Of a stretch of 64,000 nucleotides of DNA, positions 38,218 through 49,352 are shown one piece after another; the first letter of the stretch is position 1; each line of letters begins with the position of its first letter. The notes under the pieces are model-generated. The model was given only the letters and a program-made list of their open reading frames with translations. It made no database searches and was not told the origin of the DNA. The position numbers and the translations under genes were made by a program. The DNA lies in contig OW119929.1 of the NCBI GenBank assembly GCA_933210815.1, positions 49,978,364 through 50,042,363 on the forward strand. Direction: 5' to 3'. The DNA comes from Meta bourneti (lineage: Eukaryota > Arthropoda > Arachnida > Araneae > Tetragnathidae).

Positions 38218-38804
38218 GTAAGAACTTCAACATTTTACAAATTATATGCATAAAGTGTTTATCAGTGTATTGAATAGGTGATCTAGCAGGTGCTTTTGGT
38301 CGTTTTAGAACGTTATGGGTTTCAGGGACATTTTTGTAGGAAAACTGAAATTTCACATGATTTTATTTAAATTTATAGAAACACTCTATTTTAAAACTCG
38401 TGAACTTCGTATTTGCTGTATGATATTTGAAAATTAATGTTTCAATGTAGTTTCTCAATATTGCTCACTGATGTGAAAATGGCAGGTGTTTCAATTTCTG
38501 TTTCGACACAGTTGCGCTCAAACAATTAACTTATGCAATAAAATGGTATTAATCTATGACAGTGGATGTGTGACAGATTTTAATATTGAAAAATTATTAA
38601 AGGCGATGTTTAAAGTGATTAAATTATCCAGTTTACTGTGCATAAAAGCATTGTGTGGTTCTTAATTAATTATACGGTATGATTTCAGAATGAGAGCTAG
38701 ATTTGTGTTTGTCCATGAAAACTATTTTAAAGCCATTCATTGCGATTCAATTCAAAGTAAATTTTTTTCATTCATTACGTTCTCTTCCTCTGTTGTATAA
38801 GCGA
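38218..38804 (+). other. Start of intron, no other feature seen
   Basis: Follows the GTAAGA donor. AT-rich, with no further exon recognised before the Helitron at 38805. Confidence 0.4.
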
Positions 38805-39458
38805 CTAGCAGAATTACCTGGCGATGCTCGAGTTTGAATTGGTTAAATGCTGATTCTATATCATAGAAAAATGCAAGCGTCATTTAAGTGTACAGAAAAT
38901 ATTTTTAGCATCGTTTTAACTTTTTCATAGCTTCTACAATTTACTTCGGACGCAAATGTGTAATTCTGGCGTTGCAAGATACTGAATTACGAAATTACGC
39001 TTTTATAATCAATGAGTTGTTTGTTTTGGCTTTTCGTGTTCCATTACAAAATACAAGTTGTGTAAAATTAGGTATTTTAAGTATCAATTTTTCATCATTC
39101 AAATATTCCTAAATTATTTATATTGTGGAAAGAAATAAAAAAAAATCAGTTCAAACATAATTAGAATTTTAAATTGTTTAAGTATAACGTTTCGGAAAAA
39201 ATGGTTTTTCGAGCAATACTGCTAAAAAGAACTGAATTGCGTACCGCAATCGTTTTATGCTCAATGTTTTTACTATGGCAATTTCTAATTGATTTAGCCC
39301 CTCTGCACACCTAGGTTAAAGAGAATGGGGTTAATATGTAGCTTGCGTTACTCGCAGGGTTCCAAAGTATAAGTGTACCAAATTTGGTGTGGATTGGTCA
39401 GACGGTGTAGGTTTGTATAGAGAATAGACAGACGCCAACTCTACTTTATATGTATAGA
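38805..39458 (-). mobile_element. Complete short non-autonomous Helitron, family 1
   Basis: On the minus strand it runs from 5' TCTATACATATAAAGTAGAG (39458) to a 3' end CTCGAGCATCGCCAGGTAAT followed by TCTGCTAG (38805). It is flanked by A and T. It shares long blocks with 9791-10900 (GCAAGCGTCATTTAAGTGTA, TTTACTTCGGACGCAAAT) and with 45149 onward (CAATACTG near 39217 and ACCTAGGTTAA near 39308). At 654 bp it has no coding capacity. The 3' hairpin has decayed from the CCGGG...CCGGG-type stem of related elements. Confidence 0.75.
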
Positions 39459-42119
39459 TATTATGAATGCGTTAAAGTTTTAGGATTCGATAAAAAAAAC
39501 CAATTGAAGTTTTAACAGAATTGCAAAAAGATTTTAAAAGAAGTAATCTTGATTGGATACGTTTTTTACTAAACTTTTACATTTATAATACGTGCTTAAA
39601 AAGTTTTACTGTTCAGTGTATAAACAGGTCTAAAAGTAGCGATTCATATTAAGATTACTTGTAAACAGTGAAATCCTATATGCCATATAGGGTTTAAATC
39701 TATTCAAATAAGTTCCCCATCGTTAGATTGTTAAAATATCTGCCCAAAGAATATTTTGTAATTTGAAATGAGACAAGGTACTTTCAGGTAAAAACTTTTG
39801 ACAGTTTAAGACAACACATTGAAATACAGAAATAACTTTGCATTTCAATTCTAAAACTAGCGAATCTGAAATTTTGTAAAAACGTATTCAATCTTATAGA
39901 TTTTAAAGCATTCAGATTTGTTCAATTCAGCACAAGCAATAAGAAAATACTGATTTCTGTGGGTTGTTTAAAATTTAATTGCAAGTTGTGGACATTTTGA
40001 AATATGTGTGAATAAACAGAAAAGCAAAATATTACTAATGGAAAAGAGTTTCAAGAAAATAGACACTTATTGTAGTTGTAATAAATTTTCTAAGTAACAG
40101 GGCGCGTGAAATTAATAGAAAATTTAGAATGTCGATATATTCGAAAAGAAACCTAATTTTCACAAAATTTACATTTTTTCATTTGGATTTAAGTTTAAAA
40201 TTTACTTTACTATGATCTGTGGCTTCATTTCTTTAAACACATATTTGGTAATTTAAGGGGGATTTTTTTCGTTAAAATTACCGCTTTTTGGGATTTCTTA
40301 CAGCCGAAACTGTACAACCAAATAATTCCAAACTTTGTTCGACTATGTATTATCGTTTCAAGTTTAGCAAAAAAATTTCATCAGGGATCACGCCTGCTAA
40401 CGCTCGTCGACCATGACTACGCCAAGCACCGTGGTCGCAGGTTGGCATGATTTTCCAATTCCAAGTGATCTTAAAAAAGAGTTGAACGGCGATTTACTTC
40501 ATACACATGTAACTATTAGAACCATAAATTCTTTAAAAAATTATTTCAGGAAATGGTGACTTGTCAAATCCAAAATCAGCGATTTAGCTCAACAATTAAA
40601 CGAGTTTTTTGCTATAAAAGTATAAAACGCATCGCTTTTCTGGCTTGTCAAACGATAAAAGGATGTTTGCTCGGCATGCTGTACAAATTTCAAGTCAATA
40701 TCAATCCAATACTTTTATAAATATGCCAACCACTCGCGAAAATATGCTCCGAGAAAAACGCTTTTCAAGTTTCGTGTATTCAGTACTCATAATATTTTCT
40801 TGCCAATCTGCTATATCAGTGCCATGCAGTGCGATTATCTTGAGTGCTATGTTTTGATGACAAATCGTTGAAAATCGACGTTATAGAATTATCATCTTTA
40901 TGAAGTGATTAAAGCTTCAAACTTTACATCTGCCTGTTAATGGCTCATAAATAGGCCAATTTTGTGAATTTCAACTTTAAATTTGGCACACATGTTCTTA
41001 AAACCCTAAAGAATACAGTTATTTAAAAAGATACAAAATAAATTTTTTTTTTTCGCGTAAAAAAGAAAATCCCCATAATAACAGAATTGATTATTCTGCT
41101 TAGAAATTTTGATTTGAGGTATCAAATTAAACAATCATTAGGGAGAACAGAATCTGCTATATATTATAAATGAATTATAAGTTACATATCTTTTTGGCAT
41201 ACTATCAGTGTGTAGAAATTAATGATATGAAGAGTAACGTGTGACTTGTGCAATTTAATTATGATTTTTCTGAAATTATTTCAAAACGGGGATCAAAAGT
41301 AGCTATTTATACTCTGAGTATCACTTCTAGTCAGAGTTATTGTAAAGTTATTTGGGTTAGGAAGCAAAGTTAAAAATCTAACTATGGGAGCTTTTAATTT
41401 GGTCTATCCTTCTCTCTCTCTCTCTCACACACACAGTAGTCTGTAGAAATTAAAACTGTAGAGTAAGTAACATAAGATAAATTTAATTATAATTTTTCTG
41501 AAATTATTACAAAAAGGATCAAAAGTATGTATTCACACGCAAAATATCACTTTGGTCAAAGTTCTTGCAGTAATTAGTTAGGTTATGGAGCAATGTTAAC
41601 AAACCCAACCGTGGGAGATTTTTTCTGGTAGATCCTTCTGGTTACCATTGGAATAGTCATTCCTTTTTAGAAAAGAGAATGATAGATTATTAAAACTCAG
41701 TATTGAAATATACATGATTTGTAAAAATTACTTTCCCTTTTTTTATTAGAATTAGCTGTATGACGTTCATGTTTACAGATTATATAATGAAAATTTCTTG
41801 TTGATACTTATCGTTTAATTGATCATTCTATTGAACTTTAAGTATTCTATCAATATTAATTGTTCAACACAGTTTTTGTGTAAATATTTGAAAAAAAATT
41901 ATATCTTCTGAAAATGTTTATAAAATGCAGTAGTTGTCCAATATGTAGATTTGTGGGTGTAGTGTTTTATCTTCGTATGTTTTAATCAATGGATTAGTAA
42001 AACGTTATAGCATTTTAGAACTAGAGGTCGGGCTATAAATTTTTAAAATCCCATAAATGATTGCGAGTTTTTCCTCAATAAAATATTAGGAATACAGAAA
42101 TTGCCTTTAAGATACATAT
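39459..42119. other. AT-rich DNA, no gene seen
   Basis: No exon recognised. A short (TC)n(AC)n run lies at 41410-41436. Segments near 41235-41400 and 41480-41640 are loosely similar (TTTTTCTGAAATTATT, GATCAAAAGTA, ATCACTT), so an old local duplication is likely. Confidence 0.5.
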
Positions 42120-42139
42120 ACTCGAAATTTAAGTGGTAG

Positions 42140-42350
42140 ACTAATGTTGCAATGCATTCGTCCGATTTTCCATGCAATCAGTACTCAATGCACTTGAGTG
42201 GAGCTCCGCAGGGCGTTGGTGACATTGGAAACCGCCTACAGCTGCTCCGCCCCTGCATTGTATCGAACGAAATGGGGAGGGGGCTTTACCCAGTACAAAA
42301 GTATGAAAGATGTGGGCTTGAGATCGATCTACCAACCTCTCAAAAGTGAA
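42140..42350. other. GC-richer island, unassigned
   Basis: About 200 bp of higher GC sequence (GGAGCTCCGCAGGGCGTTGG near 42200, GCTGCTCCGCCCCTGCATTG near 42241) with overlapping open frames on both strands (64-110 codons). The frames are mutually exclusive and show no motif, so they do not identify a gene. A fragment of a dispersed repeat or an exon relic would both fit. Confidence 0.25.
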
Positions 42351-44217
42351 AAATGTATTCCCTGGCTTGATAATCGAGCTTATGCTGATATACTAACAAA
42401 TAATATCTACTTTACATATGTGTCAGTTCTTGTGTTTCTGAAGTGTAGAAACCTTTTTTTGGAGCGTCAGAGGAAAAGGGTGGGAGTTGTTTGGAGACTG
42501 GAAAATTCATTGTTTAATTTTGATCTTTAAAAAGTTTGAATATTTCTGGATATGCAAATTATTCGTTTAAAACAACATAAAAACCATTTATAATTGTGAT
42601 TCCCGTTTGCATGTTTCAAAACGCATAGTTCAATTAAATAATCATTGCCAGGTTTGGGAGGTTATTATACGGATTAAAACTTTTCTTTTGAAATGAGACT
42701 GGTGGAGCATTTTGTTCTATCAAAATAATTGGGGGTTTAAAAAGATGCCACAATATAGTCTGTAGGATCATAGTTACTTTATCTTCGAAATTGTTTTGCC
42801 TATACTAATAGTAATAAAATACACTATAAAGTGAGTTTTGAAAGTTAAAATTTGCTTAATTTATTCATGCCAGACTGATACACTGATAATGTTGAAGAAA
42901 TTCAAAAATATATACAGAACAGATGAAATGAATGAATTAATTGCCATAAATATTTGCTTTTAGAGTCCATTTTTCAAAATGGACTCTAAAAGCAAAAATG
43001 TTACATAATGTTGCATACAAATCTATGGTGCAACAAATCTTTATATGATATAAAAGAATCTTTCATGTACTAAACTGGTTGCTACTTTTTTCTGTGCAAG
43101 AAATAAAGTGACTCAAATCTGATCAATTGCAATTAATATGAACAATTCAATCCACAAGAAATTCTGATGAATTCTAGTAAATAATCTAATAATGTTTCTG
43201 TGTTTTGATATGTGCAAGAGTATTGCTATATTGAAAAAAAATTATAACAAAATACACTTGCGATAAATACTCATGAATAACTAATATCTAGTGACCAGAG
43301 TGTAGCAACTATTTCAGATCATAATGAATTAAGAATGCCAATCATCATTTTCACCAGAACATGTGGGATGTGGAATCATTGATTTTTGATGAACTTTCAT
43401 CAATATTTGACCTTTTATGAACACAATCATTATTAAAAAGCATTTTGTGTGAATGTATTGCGTTGGTATTCAAAATTTGGATATGGATTGATTATTGAAG
43501 AGTTCCCTGTAAAGCTAAAATCTTAAAAATTCAATACATTTTCAAATCGGGATTTTTATTTTTTGTAAGAATTTTCAAATAATTTTTTTAAATTCTTAGT
43601 TTGTTCGTAATTTGCAAAAGTTTATATTTATTCTGCAACGTCTAATCTTCAAAAAATAGGTTATACTTGACAACATGATATATTTAAAACGGTAGCCTTT
43701 TGAAGGGCACACACGTATATTTTCGTTCCTACAACCCGCAAATCTTCTATATGAGACTTCTGGCCACTTTTGACCAATGAAATCATTTTTATTGATTCTT
43801 TCAGCCAATAGTCACTGGTTATTAGTCATAGGTTATTTAGTCAAAACGTGTGGTATGGGGAAAACACCTACTCTTCTCGGAAAGACAAATAGTTAATTCT
43901 CGATTTTAAACTTCTAAAAAGTCAAACGAAATACCTAAACATCAGAGCATACTTTTAAATTCAACTACTAAGTATTAAATAAAAATTGTAAGACTAAGAT
44001 AATTAATCAAAAAGTTTGGTTGATAGAGAAACTGTTAATTTTAAGATATTCAATATTTTGTACTGAACGGAAATTGGAAAGATTGTTAGTCGTATGGAAA
44101 GTCTATAAAAATTTCCACTTCAGAGTTGAAATTTTATCCTTTGATGCAACCACTACAAGAACTTATTTCATTTCTCTTGTATAAGTTAGTTTTGAATTTT
44201 ATTTAAAATAAAAAGAT
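42351..44217. other. AT-rich DNA, no gene seen
   Basis: Apart from the foldback at 42953-42996 I see no feature. The 70-codon minus frame at 43596-43808 has no motif. Confidence 0.55.
42953..42996. repeat. Perfect foldback, 21-bp arms, 2-bp spacer
   Basis: The arm at 42953-42973 (TTTGCTTTTAGAGTCCATTTT, broken here as TTTGCTTTTAG / AGTCCATTTT) is followed by TC and the exact reverse complement at 42976-42996. Confidence 0.96.
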
Positions 44218-44397
44218 AGTAGGTAGTTAATTAACGTCGCACTGAAGCAAAACGACGGGCTATTGATAACAGTCCGAGATCAATCCCGAAGGAAAATATC
44301 AAAGGACAACGCCTCGTAATTTTGAAACACGGTCAGTTGACTAGAACAACACTTGAGCTGGCACACCACTCTCCAAACTCCCATGCCATGCCACACA

Positions 44398-44459
44398 GCT
44401 GGTGCATGTTAAATATGTAGTGGCCATTTGAGACCACTACATATTTAACATGCACCAGC
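44398..44459. repeat. Perfect foldback in SINE, 26-bp arms, 10-bp spacer
   Basis: The left arm at 44398-44423 (GCTGGTGCATG...GTAGTGG) is the exact reverse complement of the right arm at 44434-44459 (CCACTACAT...GCACCAGC), around CCATTTGAGA. The right arm is native to the SINE. The left arm has no counterpart in the 28381 copy, where AACGTGAGGACA stands instead. Confidence 0.95.
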
Positions 44460-44494
44460 CCCCGTGTACACGACGTACTTTGACTGGAGCTGAG

Positions 44495-44521
44495 GGTTTG
44501 CTAGTTTCGAACTAGCAAACC
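44495..44521. repeat. Foldback in SINE head, 12-bp arms, 3-bp spacer
   Basis: GGTTTGCTAGTT, then TCG, then AACTAGCAAACC. The expected SINE reads GGCTGGATTCGAACTCGCAA (reverse strand), so the sequence left of the B box has been rewritten as an inverted copy of the right side. Confidence 0.85.
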
Positions 44522-44562
44522 TTCGGTTGCTAATTCGTTGCTCTTCCAACTGAATTACCGAA

Positions 44563-45148
44563 AGAGGAAATGGAAATCAAGAACTTATGCTCAATGATCA
44601 ATAAAGATTACATTCACATAATCAAGTTAATGGAAATCAAACACTTATGACTGCATTGTTTTTTATTTTTGTAAGTAAAACTAGAGATTTTCATGAGTAA
44701 TGTATTCAAATTATAAAACAATTTTTCACAAATTGAGGACAAAATACTAACATTAAAATAAATAAATGAAATCCGATTCGTAATTGCAAATCGAAAGAAA
44801 TGACAAACCCTAAATAATAAGTTAGCCAAATAAGCCCCAAATACCCTAAACAAATAATATGCAAAAATCGCATTAGAGGAAATAGGTATATTCCCTGTTG
44901 AAATAAAATTGATCAAAAATAGAAAACAGCATTTTCTGCAATTCTTGGTCGAGTGTTTATAACTCATGACTTTGTTATGAAGTATGACAAAATATATTGA
45001 ATCAGTCCTGACTGTCTACTTCATTTACATATTAGTGAGCTCTCTGCGTTTTAAATATTTTGTTCTTCCATAGCTCACACCCAGCCATATTTGAACGAAG
45101 CAGCAAAACTAACAATGAATCTCGTAGCGGTTTACTTTAATTCGTTTA
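44563..45148. other. AT-rich DNA, no gene seen
   Basis: The 117-codon minus frame at 44614-44967 is rich in F, I, L and N and has no family motif. I take it as chance. Confidence 0.5.
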
Positions 45149-47036
45149 CTAGTAGAACTACCCGGCTTTACTCGAGTTGAATTGGTTAACTGTAGATAGA
45201 AAAGTGACCAGAATAGTCCTTTTAACCTTTCATAGAAAAAGGCAAATATCATTTAATTGTCAGGAAAATGATTTTTAACACCGTTCCAACATTTTTATTT
45301 ATACAGTTTACTTTGGACGCAAATATGTATAAATGGTACATTCATGCATATAATCCGTTTCACACGCATCGCTCCCCTGTTGTAACGCAAAACTACAGAG
45401 GGTGATACTGAGATTACCACTATAAAAGTCGATTTTGAGTTAAGGTGTGAAGTAACTGTCCCTTTTTAAGTTCGTTTCCTTAAAATTGCCATATTTAATT
45501 TTTTCAATTCGTAAAACTGACGAATCTGAGAGGAATAATCGTACACTCACAGTTTTACTATCATTATTTTTTTCCTGGTGCCATTCTTGCAAACAGCGAT
45601 GCGATATTTACAAATTTTATCTTCATTAACATAAGGAGGTCAAATTAATATGATATAATATTCACGACTTATTATTTTTCAAAGAAAATATATTTTTACT
45701 TTTAATGAATTGTGAAATAATAAAGATCTTGTTTTAAAATTAAACGTCTTCAGTGCAGACAAAGCAAAGGTCACCAAGTTGCTTAAGAATCAGCTTCTAC
45801 TCTTAAAGTATGCAACCTCTACCTTCTGTCAAAATTCTTAATTTATCAAAAGTCCAAGTTCAGATTTTTCTATCGTTAATATCTTCTATAATTGGCAAAG
45901 TTTCACTTAAAGTTTGCTTTGGTCTTAAGTTACGTCCAGTTTCAAATCGGATCCTTATAGTACTTTTTTTCACTTGAGTGATTCAGTTCCTGAATGGAAA
46001 ACTCAGATTCTGCTGTTCAGATAGGGAATGATGATGTTGCTTGCCCATTAACTACAGCCTTCAATAAAACTAAACAATGTAATTTAAAACATGGAAAATG
46101 AATGTAAGTGAAATTGAATGAGTTTTATCGTCTTGTAATGAAAACCTAGGACAAAATATAAAAAATCTTTGAATAATTACAGCATACGATTAGCTACCAG
46201 TCTTATTTAAAAGGTTTCGTGTTCTTTATTTTATTTCTTTTGACAAAACGGAATTCCACAACCACAAGTATTAAACCAAAGACTTTTGAAGATGGTTGAA
46301 ATATACACATGCCATCAAGAAATGAACGTACTTATTTAACAATATTGCACACAAAATAAAAAAAATCGCAGTTTAACTTCTGGATATTTATGTGTAGTAT
46401 GAAATGGAATGCATTTTACTACTACTAAATATGCTCTACTACCAAGTTTCTAGTGGACGTTAATAAATTAAGCAAAATTTAATTTCTTATTCTGTTCATA
46501 TCTGTTTCAAATATTCGGAAATGATTTATACTTGAGAAAGAAAAACAGCACATAAAGTTCAAAACTATTAGAATTCAAATTCTGTATGAATAGTTTTTGG
46601 AAAAAGTCGCCTTTCCAGCAATACTGGTAAAACAGTTTGAGTGTCAACCAATGCTCATTTTACATTATTAAGCTTCTCCAATACTGCCAGGTTAAGGAAT
46701 AAGGTTCAAGACTATACTAGACTGCTCTGACCAGAGACGTAACTAGGCTAGTTTCCACCCGGAGCAAGAACTCGCCTTGGCGCCCCCCACCGACAAACCA
46801 AACCAAAACCCTCCCCGACAATACTTGATATCGCCACCACACATTAATTCCACTAGTTCACATTTTTTTTATTAAACTTAGATGGTACATGCTTGATTTC
46901 AAAGGTAAATGAATTAATTTGCAGCAATTTCATTTTTAGTACAAGATAAAATACCTAATTAATTCTAAGATATTTCATTGGCAAATAATCTAAGAGTAGC
47001 ATGTTTGGTATATTCTTTCACACTTATAATCGCTGC

Positions 47037-47105
47037 AAATGAAATGAAAAGGTTTTATCAAATGAAATGAAAAGGTTTTATCAAATGAAATGAAAAGGTT
47101 TTATC
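47037..47105. repeat. 23-bp tandem repeat, three units
   Basis: AAATGAAATGAAAAGGTTTT plus ATC is repeated three times without change, inside the left part of the hAT element. Confidence 0.95.
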
Positions 47106-47181
47106 AAATGATATCGGGATATGTGTGGGTTGAATCAAAATCAAGACTTGTTTAAAATAGGATATTTAATTATGATAAATA

Positions 47182-48459
47182 CAGAGGCTGTTCGAACATT
47201 TTTGAAGACCTGTAAAAAATTGTATGCTACGAAATAATTTCATTTTCGCAGCAGTTAAATAGTTAAAGTATAGCTTATCGTCTGCTAACTCAGAGTTTTG
47301 TTTACTTTCAAAATGGCGCTTTTAAATAAGCAATGGATGGAAGGCTATGTTTCCTCTCTTTCCGAAGAGAATTATTCAATTATTCAAAAACGTTGTAAAA
47401 GTCATGTTTTTTCTAAATCTAAAGGTACGAAAAGTAATATTATTAATGAGAAAGGAATAAACGCGTAAAAGTGGAAAAATACTTCCAAATACGTATAAAA
47501 AAAGAATTTCTGAGAATATTTCTAAGGTAAGATCTTTAATTTTAAAAGAGAATCCGCCAAGTCAAAGGACAAAGTTATTAAAAGTTCAGTTTCAACTGTA
47601 AATAAAATAATTAACAGTGATTTGAATCTTAAAAAGGCCAAAAAATACAATGTTCAACGTCTATCTCCACGACATATTGCAGAAAGCAGAACTCGCTGCA
47701 GAATTCTGTATGAGAAGCATTTAGCTGGAGAAAGATGGAAAAATGTTGTGACAATAGACGAGGCGTGGGTGTATTTAAAAGATTGCAATAAAAAAGAACA
47801 ATTTATTATCATAAAAGAGGAGAAAAATCTTAAAACGTGGTTCAACTTTGTAACTTTAACGTGAGAACTCTCTAAGAGATTTATGATTGTTGCCGGTTTT
47901 GCATATAATGGAAAATTAAAAGATAAAAGGAGAGGGGGAAAATGTAAAAATCAACTCCCACATATTATCAAGACCCTATTTTATCCCGAATATTAAAAAA
48001 AAAAGAAATATCATATTTTTACCCACAGTGCCAACAATCAGTAGAACTGCATCAGGATAAAGCAAGCAGCTACACATCTAAATCCACTATTAAATTCGTG
48101 GAAAAAATGGAACAAGAGACTGGTATCAAGTCAAATACCCTTTACTGATATTCCTGCTAAATCTCCAGATGTCTCACCCATGGACTTTTGGACTTTTAAA
48201 AAGAGAATTATCGAAACGTCGACCGAAAACCATTCAAGGATTTTGGAAAACTGTAAAACAAGAATTAATAATAACAGATTTTACTCAAGTTATTATCTTG
48301 AGTATTATACTTAAACATTTTTCACAATCTCTCAATCTATTGACAAAATGTGAAAAGAATTAATTTAAACACGGAAAGCTTGAACTAAAACTTAACTTTA
48401 CGGGCTTTTTCGGCTGCAAACATTTTTACTAAGTCCTCAAAAGATAGTTTTGAAGCTCT
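47182..48459 (+). mobile_element. Dead mariner (DD41D-type) inserted in the hAT element
   Basis: About 1.28 kb, the usual size of a mariner, inserted at TA (47180-47181 and 48459-48460). The left end CAGAGGCTGTTCGAACATTT and the right end share a decayed inverted repeat: GGTCTTCAAAA against AGTCCTCAAAA, and CCTCTG against GCTCT. The interior carries a broken transposase (47313-48363). It lies wholly between the hAT remnants, so it inserted after the hAT did. The ends are degraded, so borders are accurate to perhaps 10 bp. Confidence 0.75.
47313..48363 (+). pseudogene. Mariner transposase pseudogene, DD41D catalytic pattern
   Basis: Starts MALLNKQWMEGY at 47313. It is broken by a stop near 47466 and several frameshifts, but the family blocks follow in order. 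They are SPRHIAESRTRC (about 47655), the first catalytic Asp in VVTIDEAWVYL (about 47745-47777), the second in VELHQDKASSYTSKST (about 48040-48085), a frameshift near 48137, then IPFTDIPAKSPDVSPMD with the third Asp, and finally FGLLKRELSKRRPKT. Allowing for the frameshift, 41 residues separate the second and third Asp, which fits the DD41D (rosa-like) branch of Tc1/mariner. The enzyme would have cut and pasted the element at TA sites. It is non-functional here. Confidence 0.88.
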
Positions 48460-48501
48460 ATTGTGGCTCTATTGATATAATGCTCAGGTTGGTTAGTCTT
48501 G

Positions 48502-49030
48502 TTATCCTGTTAAGTTTTTGAGGCAATTTTTTATGATCTTTAGTTTGCTAAAACTCCTTTCATTTGAGCCGACTGAGACTGGTATCGTGAGGAAAATTCT
48601 CAACGTTGTCGTTATGTTGGTGGACGCGTCTTCAAGTCCGTTCTTGTACATCAACGTCAGAAGACCTGATGGTGTAGCCGTTTTCACATTAGGGCTTAAA
48701 TCCAAGGCATGATACTTAAAACTCCCCACTTCTATCGCCAGCTAGTCCTTGTCTAAATCTTCTTTATATGTAAGTAACTCAAGTGCCTGGTTCTTCAATT
48801 CTTCTCCATTCATTGTTTCAAACCGAGCTCCTTTGAGGAAACCAAATAAACTATTCATGTTTTGAATGACTTGAAACCTTTGCCTCAGTTCATTCAGAAT
48901 CCGATCTATTATTTGTATTAATCAATAATCTGAACTTCTTTTTTTCTGAGAATTCATAGCTTTCAACTTCGCCCTCCCCCCATCAAACATCCGCTTCTTC
49001 CTCCTCTTTACTTCTTTAAAAAGAGGATCT
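48502..49030 (-). pseudogene. hAT transposase, C-terminal dimerisation region
   Basis: The minus-strand reading gives K-K-R-M-F-D near 49000, then after a stop ILNELRQRFQVIQNMNSLFG, a GARFETMNGEELK block, a further stop near 48740, and finally NITTTLRIFLTIPVSVGSNE followed by RSFSKLKIIKN. The last block is the hAT dimerisation motif (L-R-I-x-L-T-I-P-V-S-x-x-x-x-E-R-S-F-S-K-L-K), the most conserved part of hAT transposases of the ZMYM/TTF-zinc-finger-like kind. The BED or TTF finger and the catalytic core are gone. Stops and frameshifts confirm it is dead. It sits correctly oriented within the TIR-bounded element. Confidence 0.9.
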
Positions 49031-49048
49031 AGGTTAAGCTTTCCTAAG

Positions 49049-49090
49049 AAATGCAGAATGTGTGAAGAAATCTTCACACATTCTGCATTT
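49049..49090. repeat. Perfect foldback, 20-bp arms, 2-bp spacer
   Basis: AAATGCAGAATGTGTGAAGA (49049-49068), then AA, then the exact reverse complement (49071-49090). It lies in the right part of the hAT element and is not part of its TIRs. Confidence 0.96.
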
Positions 49091-49352
49091 AACTCCTTTT
49101 ATAGTTTTACTTTTTTGTAGTCTACTAATAAGTTTTTCCTCTGTACTTTTTATCATCGTAAATATCTATAGTAAAAAAATACTCGGCCAATTTAGCGCCC
49201 CCCCCCCAATCCGGCGCCCGGGGCAGATGCCCCGTCTGCCCCCCTCTATTTACGTCTCTGGCTCTGACAAGACTTAGATGCGAACACACGATATATGACT
49301 TTTCTGAAAGAAATTAAGAACTTTCATTTTCGTTTGTATCGGTGCCTCTGTG

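Larger units (their letters stand above)
44218..44562 (-). mobile_element. tRNA-derived SINE, reversed, with two internal foldbacks
   Basis: Reverse copy of the SINE at 28381. The tail side is GGTAGTTAATTAACGTCGCA and the head side is CTTCGGTTGCTAATTCGTTG plus CTCTTCCAACTGAATTACC. The body is collinear except at two places where an inverted copy of the adjacent sequence replaces or interrupts the expected sequence (44398-44459 and 44495-44521). Target-site duplications are not clear. Confidence 0.88.
46732..49260 (-). mobile_element. hAT DNA transposon with TIRs and 8-bp TSD
   Basis: The terminal inverted repeats are CAGAGACGTAACTAG (46732) and, reversed, CAGAGACGTAAATAG (ending 49260), 14 of 15 identical. 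They continue into G/C-rich subterminal sequence (GGCGCCCCCC against GGCGCCCGGGGC). The exact 8-bp duplication GCTCTGAC lies outside both ends (46724-46731 and 49261-49268), the hAT hallmark. Removing the mariner insertion (about 47182-48459) leaves about 1.25 kb, too short for a full transposase; only the C-terminal part survives. A 3 x 23-bp tandem repeat (47037-47105) and a perfect foldback (49049-49090) lie inside. The element is dead but its borders are clear. Confidence 0.93.
45149..49340 (-). mobile_element. Helitron copy, family 1, interrupted by a hAT element
   Basis: Starts at CTAG (45149), with a 3' end (minus strand) CTCGAGTAAAGCCGGGTAGT followed by TCTACTAG. It matches the 9791 copy up to about 46280 (TTTACTTTGGACGCAAATAT, AATCGGATCCTTATAGTACT, TTTTATCGTCTTGTAATGAA) and the 38805 copy further on (CAGCAATACTGGTAAAA, CCAGGTTAAGGAATAAGGTT). 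The hAT element at 46732-49260 splits it, and GCTCTGACAAGACTTAG continues on the far side. The right Helitron terminus is not clear and is placed near the next SINE. No helicase frame survives. Confidence 0.6.

Noticed and set aside
40385..40445. GC-rich segment with a tRNA-Ser-like 5' half on the minus strand
   Set aside because: There is no B box, no anticodon arm and no 3' half. The resemblance is too short to call.
44614..44967. 117-codon minus frame
   Set aside because: Dominated by F, I, L, N and S from AT-rich codons, with no motif. Most likely chance.
46732..49260. Idea that the hAT element is autonomous
   Set aside because: After removing the mariner only about 1.25 kb remains. The N-terminal and catalytic parts are absent, and the dimerisation region has stops and frameshifts.
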